This document shows positions 31,402 through 42,711 of a stretch of DNA of 64,000 nt, piece by piece (the stretch's first letter is position 1; the number at the start of each line of letters is the position of its first letter). A program made the translations under genes and the position numbers. This DNA comes from Spodoptera frugiperda (taxonomy: Eukaryota; Arthropoda; Insecta; Lepidoptera; Noctuidae), in NCBI RefSeq assembly GCF_023101765.2, contig NC_064233.1:7091501-7155500 (forward strand). The letters run 5' to 3'. A model generated the notes under the pieces. It had not been told where the DNA came from. It did not search any database and saw nothing but the letters and a program-made list of their open reading frames with translations.

Positions 31402-31663
31402 CTAGCGGACCCGACAGACGTTGTTCTGTCTATACGTCATAATTTGAAAATTTGTTGGATCCAATGTATAACATTCCAAAATCAACAACTACTAATAAAT
31501 TAAAAATTAATTAAAAAAAACATTGTCCAGCGGACAAAATTGTGAATCTAAACCATTCTCAGATCCCCTTGAACACACACAAAAAATTTCATCAAAATCG
31601 GTCCAGTCGTTTAAGAGAAGTTCAGTGACATACACACTTACAGAAGGATTATATATATAAAGA
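31402..31663 (-). mobile_element. Helitron-like family H4
   Basis: The minus strand begins TCTTTATATATATAATCCTT and ends with hairpin GACAGAACAACGTCTGTC, then GGGTCCGCTAG. The bases outside are A (before TC) and T (after CTAG), the canonical Helitron insertion site. Confidence 0.75.
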
Positions 31664-31664
31664 T

Positions 31665-31875
31665 ATTTGTGACGACACATGACACGAGACAGATGACAGA
31701 AGTCGCACATAGACGATCGACAAACAAATCAATGGATGACGTCTTAAAATCGAATTAACACGGATAGAAAATCCCAACGAACAACAGTTGGGCAGAAAGC
31801 CCGCCAAGCATGATCACCTCGCCTGGTCGGAGGATTCTCCTTTTATTCTTAAGGAACTTTATTCTCTGGTCCCCA
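31665..31875 (+). repeat. F9 repeat
   Basis: GTGACGACACATGACACGAG...GGATAGAAAATCCCAACGAA...CCTGGTCGGAGGATTCTCC...AAGGAACTTTA. Confidence 0.7.
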
Positions 31876-31959
31876 AATATTCTTTAGTTTGTCCAATCTA
31901 CGAATCGAACCACATTGAATTAACTTAACTATTCAACATTTAAAAATTATGACCTCGGT

Positions 31960-32262
31960 AGCTATGTGTGGAGGAGCCTTGCTTCAGCACTGCGGGGCCG
32001 GCTTGACTGGAGTGATACCACGGTCAGAAAAACTGACGTGAAACAACACTTGTGTTGTGTGAATAAGGTTACCGGAGGCCCAATTATCTCCTTTCCCAAT
32101 CTTTCCAAACCCCGATACCCTAACAAACCATAAATTCCTAACCCCCAAAAGGCCGGTAACACACTTGTAACGCCTCTGGTGTTTCGGGTGTCCGTGAGCG
32201 GCGGCGATTGCTTACCATCGGGTGATCTGTCTGCTCGTTTACCGGCTTATACCATAAAAAAC
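31960..32262 (-). repeat. F1 repeat, near full length
   Basis: GTGTGGAGGAGCCTTGCTTC...CCCCCAAAAGGCCGGTAACA...GCTTATACCATAAAAAACG. Confidence 0.8.
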
Positions 32263-32299
32263 GGATGATAGAAGTAGTAACGTATGATAGTAGTAGTTT

Positions 32300-32468
32300 T
32301 CTTTTTTAAGGGGAGAAAATCATCCAATGACTTCTCCCGCCTTGGGCGGGAGGGAGTGTCAGACTCTTACTGACTAAAAACCAACCCGTTCCTACTCCTG
32401 CTTTTCGAGCCGGAGCCCCGGTAAACCCGCTAGGTAGTCCGCAGCTCCGGATCAAGCATCAGCCTTAT
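32300..32468 (-). repeat. F2 repeat
   Basis: TTTTTTAAGGGGAGAAAATC...CTTACTGACTAAAAACCAAC...GTAGTCCGCAGCTCCGGATC. 32469-33030 holds AT-rich DNA and short simple repeats only. Confidence 0.75.
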
Positions 32469-33030
32469 ACATATAAATAGGTTAGATTGTTTTATTTGAC
32501 AACAATGATGAAACCGTGAGTGGAACATATGATCATACAACCTTACACGGAGGTTTTTACTCAATCCAATATTTTTTTATATTATTTTCCTTATATTTTT
32601 ATATCAATCCAATACATCGATACATTCTTGATTTTTATTATTCATGTCGTATTTTACTGTTTACTACTCGTATAAAGGCAACGACACAAATCAAATAAAT
32701 AAATAAATATTTATTATTGATTGCCTTTTTGTCGAGAGGTCGATTACTGGCTCGGTCGAAATGTTATTGCGGTTTTGTCGGTTTACCGAAAATTTGCAGT
32801 AGGTAATTCAAATTCAAAGTCAAAAGCATTTGTTTGAACTAAACCATTATCTATCTATATATTATGGTGGTTTAGTTTAATAGTCTATCAGTCTGTCCGT
32901 CAGTGAAGCTAGCTGTAGTAAATTGTAGCTTCGAATAAAGAAGAATAAAGAAGAAACTCAGACTATGGAGTAGTAGTTCTTATCCGTAATCCATAATAAT
33001 ACATTACGGTGTTTGGTTTTTTAATTTTGG

Positions 33031-33545
33031 CAATTACTTACGTTGAATGAAAACGAAACCAGAGCGCGTTCGGCGCTATGATTGGTTGATTTATTCATCA
33101 GACAGCCAAACGCGCTCTCAGTTTCATTATTATTATATTATTTTATGGAACACGCTGTAAACGAGCCGACGTATCACCTGGTGGTAAGCCACCCATGGAC
33201 ACTTGAAACACCAGAGGCGTAACAAGTGCGTTACCGGCCTTTTAGGGGTTAGGAATTTAAGGGTTGTTGGGAAATCGGGGATTGGGAAGATTGGGAAGGG
33301 GGAATTGGGCCTCCGGTAACCTCACTCACACAACGCAAGCGTTTCAGTGAGGCCGTGGTATCACTCCAGTCGAGCGAGCCCACTCATTCGTACCGAAGCA
33401 TGGCTCCCACACTTATTTACTTTAAACTTAATTTTGATTGATTACTTTTAACGTAAAGCAAACTCGTACTAAGGGTACAGAGTGCCGAACGCGCTCTCGT
33501 TTCGTTTTTGTTCAACGTAAACCAAACTCGTTCTACACTACTAAC
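33031..33545. mobile_element. F10 MITEs with an F1 insertion between
   Basis: F10-like halves at 33036-33130 (AACGAAACCAGAGCGCG...GATTGGTTG...AACGCGCTCTCAGTTTC) and 33445-33545 (TTTAACGTAAAGCAAACTCG...GAACGCGCTCTCGTTTCG) flank an F1 copy (33140-33415). Confidence 0.65.
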
Positions 33546-33734
33546 TCAAACTGCAAACTCGTACGACACAACGCAAAACAAACTGGTACTGGCGAAATGT
33601 GGCAGTTTAAGGAAATAGTAACATTATCTAGTAATCAAGAATCAGTATGACGTTACTTCATTTATCCTTAAGGAAAATCATTAAAATGGACGTCAGCTGG
33701 CTTTCCCAAGATTAACAAATTTAAATACATTATA

Positions 33735-33925
33735 GATTGACTGCCCGGTGGCTGGGCAACTGACTGCCGCACGACGGGTAGCGGGTTTGATTCCCGCACG
33801 GAGCAATTCTTTGTGTGATCCACAAATTGTTGTTCCGGGTCTGGGTGTCATATGTATGTGAACTTGTATGTTTGTAAACATCCACGACCCAGGAGGAAAT
33901 TCTAGTGTGAGGCAACATTTAAAAA
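33735..33925 (+). repeat. SINE-A, near full length (tRNA-derived)
   Basis: Head TGCCCGGTGGCTGGGCAACT and box B-like AGCGGGTTTGATTCCCGCAC, then GTTGTTCCGGGTCTGGGTGT and the CACGACCCAGGAGGAAATTC tail with an A run. Sister copies at 38565-38757, 47590-47725, 54905-55080 (-) and 56205-56385 (-). Confidence 0.8.
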
Positions 33926-34127
33926 AAAAAGTTTGTTAAGATTAAGTGCCCAGTCGTCATGATATTTCCTTATAACTTAATAATGAATGCTTGGACTTAG
34001 GGGATTCCTAATTTACTGGGTTAGATATATAATGAATTAGACATTCATTACGTAGTATCATTTTCTAAGAAGAATATTCTGACATCAAGGGGTGATTCAA
34101 AAGTCGTTGTGATTAACATCTACCTAC

Positions 34128-34365
34128 TTGTGACGACACATGACAAGTGACAGATGACAGAAGTCGCACATAGACTATCGACGAGCAAATCAACGGATGA
34201 CGTCATAAAAATCTTACATCGCACATATGAAGTTTACATGCGAATAAACATGGATAGAAAATCCCAATGAACAACAGTTGGACAGAAAGCCCGCCAGGCA
34301 TGATCACCTCGCCTGGTCGGAGGATCCTCCTTTTCTTAGGGAACTTTACTCTCCGATCTCTACTA
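34128..34365 (+). repeat. F9 repeat
   Basis: TTGTGACGACACATGACAAG...GGATAGAAAATCCCAATGAA...CTTTTCTTAGGGAACTTTAC. About 85-90% like 31665-31875 by eye. Confidence 0.7.
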
Positions 34366-34369
34366 ACTA

Positions 34370-34945
34370 ACTCGCCACTTGCATCCATTAGCTCCCCACG
34401 ACTCCGGCGATATCATCGGTCCAACTAGCGGGTCTTTTTTTATTGGAAAACCCGCCACAACCTCCCAAATCGTAGCAACTCCTGTAAGCCTAGATCTATC
34501 TAATACCTCTGATCTACTGGATATTCTTGTCATAAAAGTCGAGTTCGTCCAGCCCATTTGGGCCTTTTTTTTGGTGACCGCGGCAACCTTCAAAAAGCGC
34601 CCAGCTTTTTGGGGAAAAAAGACTAGGGAGTGTGGGATTTTTACCTCACTAAAACCACCCCGGTGGCCACCCTCAACACCTGTAAGGGGCACGGGGTCCT
34701 CTTAATAGACCTGCTCCGGAGCCCCATGGTGCAACGCCTGTCACGGCACATCCCTAGGGAGACAAGTGTCTCCCATGAGCCTTGCTGTGCAAGTTGCACG
34801 GCTCCTTCTGGGCCTGCCGCGACGTCTGTGGACGTTGAGCGGGCTCCACTCAGTAGTGAGTTTTGCCCACCGCTCGTCCGACATGCGGCAGACGTGACCA
34901 GCCCAGTTCCACTTCAAGCTGGCGGCTTTATGACCGTAATAGTAC
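34370..34945 (-). mobile_element. Mosaic of RTE-type LINE fragments
   Basis: 34370-34428 matches the LINE block at 49455-49525 (TGCATCCATTAGCTCCCCAC...CGGTCCAACTAGCGGG). The minus-strand frame 34945-34760 reads ASLKWNWAGHVCRMSDERWA, then RRRGRPRR, the RTE ORF2 C-terminus. Between them lies a short F5 piece (34432-34500) and a TTTGGGCCTTTTTTTTGGT stretch of unknown origin. Confidence 0.6.
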
Positions 34946-35184
34946 TTAATAAGAAACTTAAATAACCTCTGAATTTTCCTCAAACTTCAACAAGTAGCAG
35001 GTAACAATTTTTAAAACTTGTCAAAAAGTCTCTATTTCGATGCAATAGAGTTGAAATTCTTTGAGCAAATGATTTTACCTTCGAAAGTAAATAAACTGCA
35101 TTCACGAACAGGAAAATTGATAAGTCAATGTGCCACAGTACAATATAAAGAGTAGTTCAACTGTACACGGTCATTTGGAACTCC

Positions 35185-35345
35185 TTGCCGAAGTCTGTGT
35201 TTCCTGATGGGTATAACCTGGGTGTCTTCAAAGCCCGAGTGTTAGGTTGCTTATAGGCAGACGTGCTCCACCGTAGGCTTGCATCATCGCTTACCATCAG
35301 GTGAGATAGCGGCCAAACGTCGACCCATTAAATGTATAAAAAAGT
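35185..35345 (+). mobile_element. LINE 3' tail (FKARVN type)
   Basis: GGAACTCCTTGCCGAAGTCT...GGTATAACCTGGGTGTCTTC...CATCAGGTGAGATAGCGGCC, close to 16375-16525. Confidence 0.65.
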
Positions 35346-35389
35346 TCAACTGTACAAGGTCATTTTATTAATTTCTCCATAATTTTTGA

Positions 35390-35830
35390 GGAAAAAAGTG
35401 CATTGAACTTTCACATAGTTCCAATGCACTTGTGATACCTCAGTGTTGCAAGTGTACTTAGGCTACGGTGTCTGTTTACCATAAGCGTGCTTTTTCACAG
35501 TAGGAACTCAGAGATGTGCTATGCTACGCTGCTGTGGATGCGTTTGGCTTCCACCAATCATATTCATTGGTACACATAGCTTAGCACTGGTGGGAACGGA
35601 CTCAGCTAAGCTATGTTTTTTATATGGAAAAATGCGTGTTATGGATGGTCCCTACTATCGATATATCGCATACTCGAACTGCCCATCTTCCTTGCACAGC
35701 TACATAGTTTAGTATCAGTGGAAACGGTCACATAGGTTTCACAGCTTAGCTATTACGTCTTTGTAGCATAAGCTACATAACACATTTCTGGTGGAAATGC
35801 ACTCTAAGGATAGGCGAAATTTTGTTGCTT
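35390..35830. other. Unassigned, locally repetitive block
   Basis: Words such as CTTAGC, AGCTATG, CTACATA and GTGGAAA/GTGGGAACGG recur in both orientations (for example CATAGCTTAGCACTGGTGGG and CAGCTAAGCTATG). AAATGCACT/AGTGCATT lies near both ends. Probably a decayed MITE; not resolved. Confidence 0.35.
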
Positions 35831-35889
35831 TGCCATCACAAACCACTACATAATTATGAGGCCCTCTGGGCGGATGCTTGATGAGGAAG

Positions 35890-36035
35890 ATTTTTAAGGT
35901 TACCGGGGCTCCAGTTTGAAGCAGGAGTAGGAACGGGGTGGTTTTTAGTCAGTAAGAGTCTGACAGCCTCTCACGCCTCACCAAGGGCATGAGGAGACAT
36001 GATTAGCATGATTCCCCCCTCAAAAAGGGTCTGTA
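35890..36035 (+). repeat. F2 repeat, divergent
   Basis: ACCGGGGCTCCAGTTTGAAG...GGTTTTTAGTCAGTAAGAGT...GATTCCCCCCTCAAAAAGG. Confidence 0.65.
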
Positions 36036-36235
36036 AATTATCTGTAGTATTTTAAATCTCGGTTCGATGACACTTCATAATAATCCCTAATTGACACGTG
36101 TAACTTTGGTTCCTTACCATATTATTTTACAATAAAATATAATATTTACTTTAAATAATATTTCATTATTTTACATAATTATTACAGCCGCTTGTAAAAA
36201 TATTATGACAGCTGTAGCGTTTACCTACAGCACTG

Positions 36236-36480
36236 AATCCACTCGTGAGGGAGCCATGCTTCGGCACGAATGGTCCGGCTCGACCGGAGTGATACCACGG
36301 CCTCACAGAAAACCGACGTGAAACAACGCAAGTGTTATGTTTCGCCATATTATGATGAGTGAGGTTACCGGAGACCCAACCTTCGTCCCCAGCCTATAAA
36401 GACCACATCACATCAACAGCCTATTAAGTGGGCACCGCTGACCAATTGCCTCTTCTAGCACAGAGAAGGTTTGAGCATTA
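36236..36480 (-). repeat. F1 fragment followed by F11 fragment
   Basis: F1 3' half (AGGGAGCCATGCTTCGGCAC...GTGAGGTTACCGGAGACCC) to about 36385, then an F11 relic (CTCTTCTAGCACAGAGAAGG...TTAATTACCACGCTTGCC). Confidence 0.6.
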
Positions 36481-36668
36481 ATTACCACGCTTGCCACGTA
36501 TAACATTTCAACCCCTATATCTGTTTTCTTTTTAATTGTTCCATCCAAAGGTTGTCTGAAAGATATCACCATGGTGTGATAAGAACGCCCATTGTCCGCA
36601 TATTACTTAAAATTTATGTAACCTAGGCTACTTTAATGTGTACAGTAAAGCATATATAAACAAATAAA

Positions 36669-36763
36669 CAATTTCATCAAAATCGCCTCAATAGTTTCAA
36701 CGAGATTGACGGACAAGCATCCAGACACCCAAACAAACAAACTTTCACATTTTTAATATAAGT
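36669..36763 (-). mobile_element. Lep1-like Helitron fragment
   Basis: TTTCATCAAAATCGCCTCAA...ATTGACGGACAAGCATCC...CTTTCACATTTTTAATATAA. Lacks the CTAG terminus. Confidence 0.5.
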
Positions 36764-36987
36764 GTGACAAGAACAAGACGTTCACTGATAAACATACGTC
36801 TGCATCTTTTATCAGGTCATTTTATTTACCGAACCCCAAATACTCCAAAATGCGACCACATTCAACATTGACTGCATTCTGAAGAGTTTAAACAACTTTT
36901 TGGGAACATAATTAGGTACTGTACGTCAAACTGTTTCGACATAAAAGTTGGAAACCGCATAAACTGGTCCGGATTTTTGGATCGTTC

Positions 36988-37095
36988 GATACATACGTAC
37001 ATACATACATACATACATACATACACACATACATACATACATACATACATACATACATACATACATACACACATATATACATACATACATACATA
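36988..37095. repeat. (CATA)n microsatellite
   Basis: More than 20 units of CATA/TACA with CACA interruptions. All reading frames across it (MYVCMYVCMYV-like) are artefacts of the repeat. Confidence 0.95.
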
Positions 37096-37260
37096 TGTAA
37101 TCTCTCGTCTGTCTCACATGGGGTAGGCAGAGACAATGGAACGCCAATTGCTACGAATCTTACATACCTATTTTGCTCCATCATCAGTTATTACATTTTC
37201 ATCCGCGATATTCATATTTTCATAGCGATAGCTATCCGTTTAAAATCATCTATGTATTAA

Positions 37261-37451
37261 TTATTATAAAAATATGTCGGGTTTTCCTTCCTGACGCTAT
37301 AACTCCAAAACGCATGAACCGATTTCCACGGTTTTGCATTCGTTGGAAAGGTCTTGGGCTCCGTGAGGTTTATAGCAAAGAAAATACAAGAGAAAAGCAG
37401 GAAAACAAGGAAAATCATTGGTGGCGAAACGGAGTTCGCCGGGTTTGCTAG
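37261..37451 (+). mobile_element. Helitron-like family H1
   Basis: 5' TATAAAAATATGTCGGG, body CCTGACGCTATAACTCCAAA, 3' hairpin GGCGAAACGGAGTTCGCC then GGGTTTGCTAG|T. The hairpin a few bases before CTAG is the Helitron signature. About 190 bp, non-autonomous. A SINE-B tail follows at 37487-37530; 37535-37835 is AT-rich with nothing recognised. Confidence 0.75.
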
Positions 37452-37839
37452 TATAGTATAAAATATGAAAATAATAATCGTGATATTTCGTGCACCTCTG
37501 CCTACCCCTTCGGGGATAAAAGGCGTGATGATACCTTATAGCTTTGTTGTGATATTACTAGTTGTAGGTAAACTATTGTTAGTTACCGTTTCGGTCCACG
37601 ACTATAGATAATAAGTGCCCATAACTACTTATTTATATGCACTGGCACGTTTTGTCCCATGCATGTAGAAAAATAATAAGTAAATACATTGAAACTAATT
37701 GTTTTTATGAGTTAGAGAGCATTGGTTGATTTTATTACTGTTTATTTTATGACACTGTCTTTACTTGTGCTAAAAAGTTAAAGTTAAGGTACTTTTTATT
37801 ATTTGTAAATAGTTACATATAATAATAATGTATTTTTTT

Positions 37840-38178
37840 ACGTGGCGGAAATCATCCAATGACCTATCGCGCCTTGGGTGAGGCGAGAGAGAATTTCAGC
37901 ATTTTACTGACTAAAAACCACTCCGTTCCTAGTCCTGCTTTTCGAACCGGAGCCTCATTAGTGTGCAGCTCCGACGTGAATTACCGTGTTGACTATGGGA
38001 ATGTTTCGTTGTGTGAGTGAGGTTACCGAAGGCCCAATTAATCCCCGATTCCCCAATAACCCTTAAATTCCTAACCCACAAAAGGCCGGAAACACACTTG
38101 TAACGCCTCTGGTTTTCGGGCGGCGATTGCATACAATCAGGTGATCCGTCAGCTAGTTTACCGGCTTATACCACACAA
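37840..38178 (-). repeat. F2 and F1 repeats, adjacent
   Basis: F2 minus (37845-37975, GGCGGAAATCATCCAATGAC...AACCGGAGCCTCA) followed by F1 minus (37985-38178, AATGTTTCGTTGTGTGAG...CCGGCTTATACCACACAAA). 38180-38560 shows nothing recognised. Confidence 0.65.
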
Positions 38179-38564
38179 AAAACAGATTGCATTTTCGTGA
38201 GAAGTCAATTTTTCTCTAAAAAAAGTGTAAAAATGAACAGTTTTTACCAATACTTCCGTGCCGGAGACTGAGAAGAGCCTCGTGTCGTGCCGATAATCAA
38301 TGGAGCAATGAGGTCAATCGTTACGTAGCTGGTTACTCAAGTATTGTAACCTAGAACGTCTTCCCCAGCGGCCATGACCTCCGTCACGATTCAGTATGAC
38401 CAGTGAATGGATGACGTGGAACGAATCATTTGTTAAAATTATCGTGATAGTAGGTAAAGATAGTTAGTGATGAGTTGATATTCGTAAAAATGTTTTGTTT
38501 CTAATCAAAAAAAATATTTCAATTAAAAAAAATAGATTAAAATACATACTAATTAATAAAAGAC

Positions 38565-38757
38565 TGCACGGGCTTGGAAACCATCGCTGCTACGAAACGT
38601 GTAGCGGCGTCGGTTCGCACAAGCAATTCTTTGTGTCATCCACAAATTGTAGTTTCGGGTCTGGGTGTCATGTGTATTGGAAATTGTATGTATGTAAACA
38701 CATTCACGACACAGGAGTAAATCCACAGAGTAAATCCTAATGGGGGGCAACGTTTTC
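38565..38757 (+). repeat. SINE-A
   Basis: CACGGGCTTGGAAACCATCG...CACAAGCAATTCTTTGTGTC...TAGTTTCGGGTCTGGGTGTC...CGACACAGGAGTAAATCC. The head is diverged. Confidence 0.65.
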
Positions 38758-39089
38758 CTGAAATCTCAGTAAGAGTAGACAGCCAGTGGCGCAGCGTAGT
38801 GGGGGCGGCAGGGGCGGCCCGCCCCGGGCGGCACTTTTTAGGGGGCGGCAAATTTTAAACAATAAATAATAAAAATATTTTGTAAATATTTCAACCATTT
38901 TATATTTTTTTCGCAACTAGAGATCGGAGAAAGTAGTTATAGTGGGGATGGAACCTTTAACGAGTGGTCCTGCCCCGAGATCAACCTTTAGATAGAGTCG
39001 ATTGTACAAATTTGGACCGAATAAAATGAGCTTACTCTTTAGGCGTAGTCCCGAAATCATGGAAGACGGCCTTGGTCCATCCGATCCCT

Positions 39090-39760
39090 AAACAAAAACC
39101 GGCCAAGTGCGAGTCGGACTCGCCCATGAAGGATTCCGTAACAGCAAGTAGATGACATAATATTAAAGTTGTAAAATAACTTGGTTTTACATAGTGTTTG
39201 TAAGAACGACAAAGTTATATTTGCGGTTTTTGAAAATGTTTTATTTCTTAAAAACTAATAATGATATCTGGTTCAAACCAATTTTCGTTGTTAGTTTCTA
39301 TTGAAATCTAGAGCATATATTTATTTTTGTTTTCTCCTTCTCTTATTTTAAAAGTTAGAGGGGGGGGACTCTCATTTTTCCACTTTAGAAGCGTCTAACT
39401 TTCAAACGGTTAATTTTGACGAAAAATGGTTTTAAGAACCTTAATGTCTTTTTTAAAGACCTATCCATAGACACCCATTATGGATATGTTAGCTGAATTT
39501 TTTTATTTTTGAATCAGTTCCATGTATGGAGTGCCCCCTTTTAATTTTTAAATTTATTAATTTTTATTCAAAATTCGAATAGCGTTTACCGAAATACATC
39601 AACCTTCAAAGCTTCAACTATGTAGGCCTAACAGTTTCGGAAATAAATGGCTGTGACATACGGACGGACGGACGGACGGACAGACAGACAGACAGACATG
39701 ACGAATCTATAATGGTTCCGTTTTTTGCCATTTGGCTACGGAACCCTAAAAAGGCGATAG
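39090..39760. mobile_element. Repeat inserted in the LINE (CCGGCCAAGTGCGAGTCGG family)
   Basis: AAAACCGGCCAAGTGCGAGT...GGACTCGCCCATGAAGGATT at the left and GGTTCCGTTTTTTGCCATTT...GGCTACGGAACCCTAAAAA at the right, with a (GGAC/GACA)n run at 39661-39698. A very common lepidopteran repeat (from memory). It interrupts the LINE between the codons for PIPK and the following KGDRTNPSN-like segment. Confidence 0.65.
39661..39698. repeat. (GGAC)n(AGAC)n microsatellite
   Basis: Tetranucleotide run within the CCGGCCAAG repeat; a normal part of that family. Confidence 0.85.
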
Positions 39761-40984
39761 AACAAATCCGTCCAACTACAGACCGATAGCCATAACTTCT
39801 CTCTTCTCGAAAATAATGGAATCCATTATTAGCCCGCTCTTGCGGTACCTACCTAGAGGATCACCAGCTACTCAGTGACCAGCAATACGGTTTTCGTAAA
39901 GGTCGATGGGCTGGGGATCTTCTGGTTTACCTGACACATCGTTGGGCACAGGCGATCGAATCTAAGGGGGAAGCGTTGGTAGTTAGCTTGGACGTGGCGA
40001 AAGCCTTCGACCGGGTTTGGCATAAAGCGCTTCTTTCGAAGCTTTCTTCCTATGGTCTTCCCGAGAAATTGTACGAATGGGTCTACTGCTTCCTTGCAGA
40101 CAGAAGCATTAAGGTCGTTGTCGACGGGGAATGCTCCGACTCTCTGTCTGTAAACGCAGGTGTCCCTCAAGGCTGCGTGCTATCACCTACCTTGTTCCTC
40201 CTCCATATCAATGATATGTTGCAAATCAGCAGCATTCATTGTTATGCGGATGACAGTACAGGTGATGCCTATTATACCGGCCGCGCTAACATTTCTCGGG
40301 AAAACGTCATCGAGAACCGAAACAGACTTGTGTCTGAAATCGAGACTTCTTTGCGGAGAATCTCAGATTGGGGTGAACTTACTTTGTTCCAGTTTAACCC
40401 TACTAAGACACAGGTCGGCGTGTTTAGCCCGGTATTAGAATTGGGATACTTGGCATCAACATTTCGAGCGACGTCCATATCCGTGGCCATCTAGAGGATA
40501 AGGCTAAATTATCCTCGAAAAAGCTTGGTGTGCTCAACAGATCAAGGCAGTATTTCACTCCAGCCCATCGCCTGCTTCTATATAAGGCGCAGGTTCGGCC
40601 CCATATGGAATACTAGTCTCATCTGTGGGCGGGGGCACCCCAGTACCAGGTTCATCCTCTGGACCGCGTTCAGCGGCGTGCGAATCGGATTGTTGAGTAG
40701 CAGGAAATTTAAAACCGACTTGACACTTTGGCAATGCGTGGAGATGTAGCTTCGTTGTACATTATATCGCCTATACCACGGGGAGTGCTCTGATTCATGA
40801 CTGTTCTCGCCGAAAAGTTCTCTAATATGAATGTATGTAATGTGTAGTATACATTAAATTAAAATACCTAAATAAGGGGGCGGCAAAATTGTCTTCCGCC
40901 CCGGGCGGCCGACACTCACGCTACGCCACTGTAGACAGCAGGACTTTTCATGCTTGCGCAAGTCATAAGAGGGCACCCTAGAGG

Positions 40985-41210
40985 ACCATACTAAGACAAG
41001 ATAGGTGATTTATTGCGAAATTGCGAAAATGTCGAAATTAGACTCGTTAATCGACGAGTATGCATGAAGAGACTGATTAATGTGGATGAAGCAAAAGAGA
41101 TATGCCAGAATAAAAAGTGTTTAGTCAAGTTGGTTAACAGCCTGACACTCTCTCTTTTCTCGCCCAAGACAGGAGAAATCATTGGATGGTTATCCCTTTC
41201 AAAAATATAT
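40985..41210 (+). repeat. RTE LINE C-terminal relic plus F2 fragment
   Basis: 40993-41115 resembles the RTE tail at 2808-2990 (DQIGDLLR-like, then VNRRVCMKRLINVDEAKEIC). 41140-41205 is an F2 tail (CTGACACTCTC...GAGAAATCATTGGATGG). Confidence 0.6.
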
Positions 41211-41499
41211 ATTTGACATGTAACGGTATACAGTTGAAAGTCTGCATCTAGATATATTCTTAGCCTTCCGGGAAGTAGTCTAGTGATAAAATATCTAAAT
41301 TTTAATAATTACATTTTTTATCTTTCGATTTCCTTTCGATATCTTCTAACGGCCGAAATAAATATCTGAGCTGAATTTAACGCATGCAGCCTACGAAGAA
41401 CGATAGGCGGATTTGTATGAGTGCGTGACGTAGGGTTGCCTACTGTACTATACAATGTAGTATTGTGCTATTTTTCGGGGCTTTCTAATACTATATAGT

Positions 41500-41885
41500 G
41501 TTATCCGAAGCTGCGGACTACATAGCATTTTTACCGGGGACTCCGTTAAACCGTACAAAAGCAGGAGTATGAACGGGGTGGTTTTTTGTCATGAAGAGTC
41601 TAACACTCGTTTTTAAGGGGGGACCCCTTAAAAAAAACTATGTAATGTCGAAGAAAACCTTTAATGGATGGTTTTTTTAAGGGGTAAAATCATCCAATGA
41701 CTGCTCTCGCCTTGGGCGAGGCGAGAGGGAGTGTCAGATTCTTACTGACTATAAACCACCCCGTTCCTACTCCTGCTTTTCGAGCAGGAGCCCCGGTAAA
41801 CCCGCTAGGTAGTCCGCAGCTCCGGATCAGGCATCAGCCCTACTGGGCCCCATCTGTGGTGGTCTGATGGCTCTTTGAGTACGGG
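41500..41885. repeat. Tail-to-tail pair of F2 repeats
   Basis: Plus copy 41505-41640 (GAAGCTGCGGACTACATAGC...TTTTTAAGGGG) and minus copy 41670-41885 (TTTTTTTAAGGGGTAAAATC...GGGCCCCATCTGTGGTGG). 41886-42270 is AT-rich without features. Confidence 0.65.
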
Positions 41886-42274
41886 TATGCCACGATGCTA
41901 GCATACCTCTTTCATTTCATTAACATCAATCAATCATCGTGATTTCTACATATCCCTCGGGGAATACCAAACTATTGCATTAAAACCTAATTAAACATTT
42001 TTTTTACATATTATCTTCTTGTTTATCTAATAAGTCAACGATATGATAAAAGTAGTTCACATACCTATGTATGTATATCTACGGATATCGCACGCATTTT
42101 TACATATATTATGTATATCTCACCAAATATTTTAATTGTTTTATTGCCTTAAAAGGTATAATTTGTTTATGAAATGACTAGGTACCCGCTCTGATGTTTT
42201 TTGATCAGATGTTTTATAACCTTTCTGGACAAATGGACTGTCGAACACAAAAAAACGTATTCGGATCAGTACGC

Positions 42275-42545
42275 ACGAGTGTGGTTCTGGTCGGACGGCG
42301 AGCTACCCTTGCTCACCTTCCGCAGACTCGCATTTACGGTGGCAGGAAAACGTCGCGCGACTGAGCCGTGCCTTTTTGCCGTTGCCGTTGGTTCTCTCCG
42401 CGCTAGCACCTTCCTTAGCTAGCATGACTGCTTTGAAGAAGGTGGAGACGGCATCCCAGTCCCCTTCGCTCCGCACCATGGCCAATACCGGACATGAGAG
42501 GCCGCCGTCGCAATGAAGTACTTGCCTTGGGCGCTCTCTAAGCAT
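42275..42545 (-). mobile_element. R1-clade LINE C-terminal relic
   Basis: The minus strand encodes MVRSEGDWDAVSTFFKAVML, like the R1-LINE at 30194-30934 (MMRSEREWDAVSSFCEAVML), with frameshifts. A divergent F2-like block follows at 42590-42705 (GGAAATCCTCATTGACTTTC...GTTAAAACCTTGTTCC). Confidence 0.65.
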
Positions 42546-42711
42546 AATCTGCCTCAGTCCAGTAGTGAAATTGTATTATTTTTTTGTAACGCGATGGAAA
42601 TCCTCATTGACTTTCCACGTTGTGGGGACGACGAGGAGGCGTGCTGAACTCTTACCGGTTAAAACCTTGTTCCTTCACTGCCTGTAGCCGTGGTCCGGGT
42701 TACCCTTTTTT

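Larger units (their letters stand above)
39000..40870 (+). mobile_element. Broken Jockey-type LINE inside the hAT-like element
   Basis: Fragments: GVVPKSWKTALVHPIPK (about 39041-39090), NYRPIAITSLFSKIMESIIS (about 39776-39830), then an open frame 39976-40494 with LDVAKAFDRVWHKALLSKLS, GVPQGCVLSPTLF and the catalytic YADD at 40243-40254. After a frameshift come LGVLNRSRQYFTPAHRLLLY and HPLDRVQRRA. Several frameshifts and stops; dead. Confidence 0.8.
38784..40931. mobile_element. hAT-like element (CAGTGGCGYAGC ends) with nested LINE
   Basis: Starts CAGTGGCGCAGCGTAGTGGG and ends CACTCACGCTACGCCACTG, imperfect inverted repeats. TAGACAGC at 38776-38783 is duplicated at 40932-40939, an 8-bp target duplication as expected for hAT. 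Arms of about 60-90 bp rich in GGGCGG flank a LINE (about 38930-40873), which itself carries another repeat (39090-39760). No transposase seen; non-autonomous. Confidence 0.8.

Noticed and set aside
36985..37095. CRISPR-like periodic repeat
   Set aside because: It is a simple 4-bp microsatellite without spacers, and the window is eukaryotic.
36862..37184. Minus-strand ORFs with MYVCMYVCMYV repeats
   Set aside because: They are translations of the (CATA)n microsatellite in every frame.
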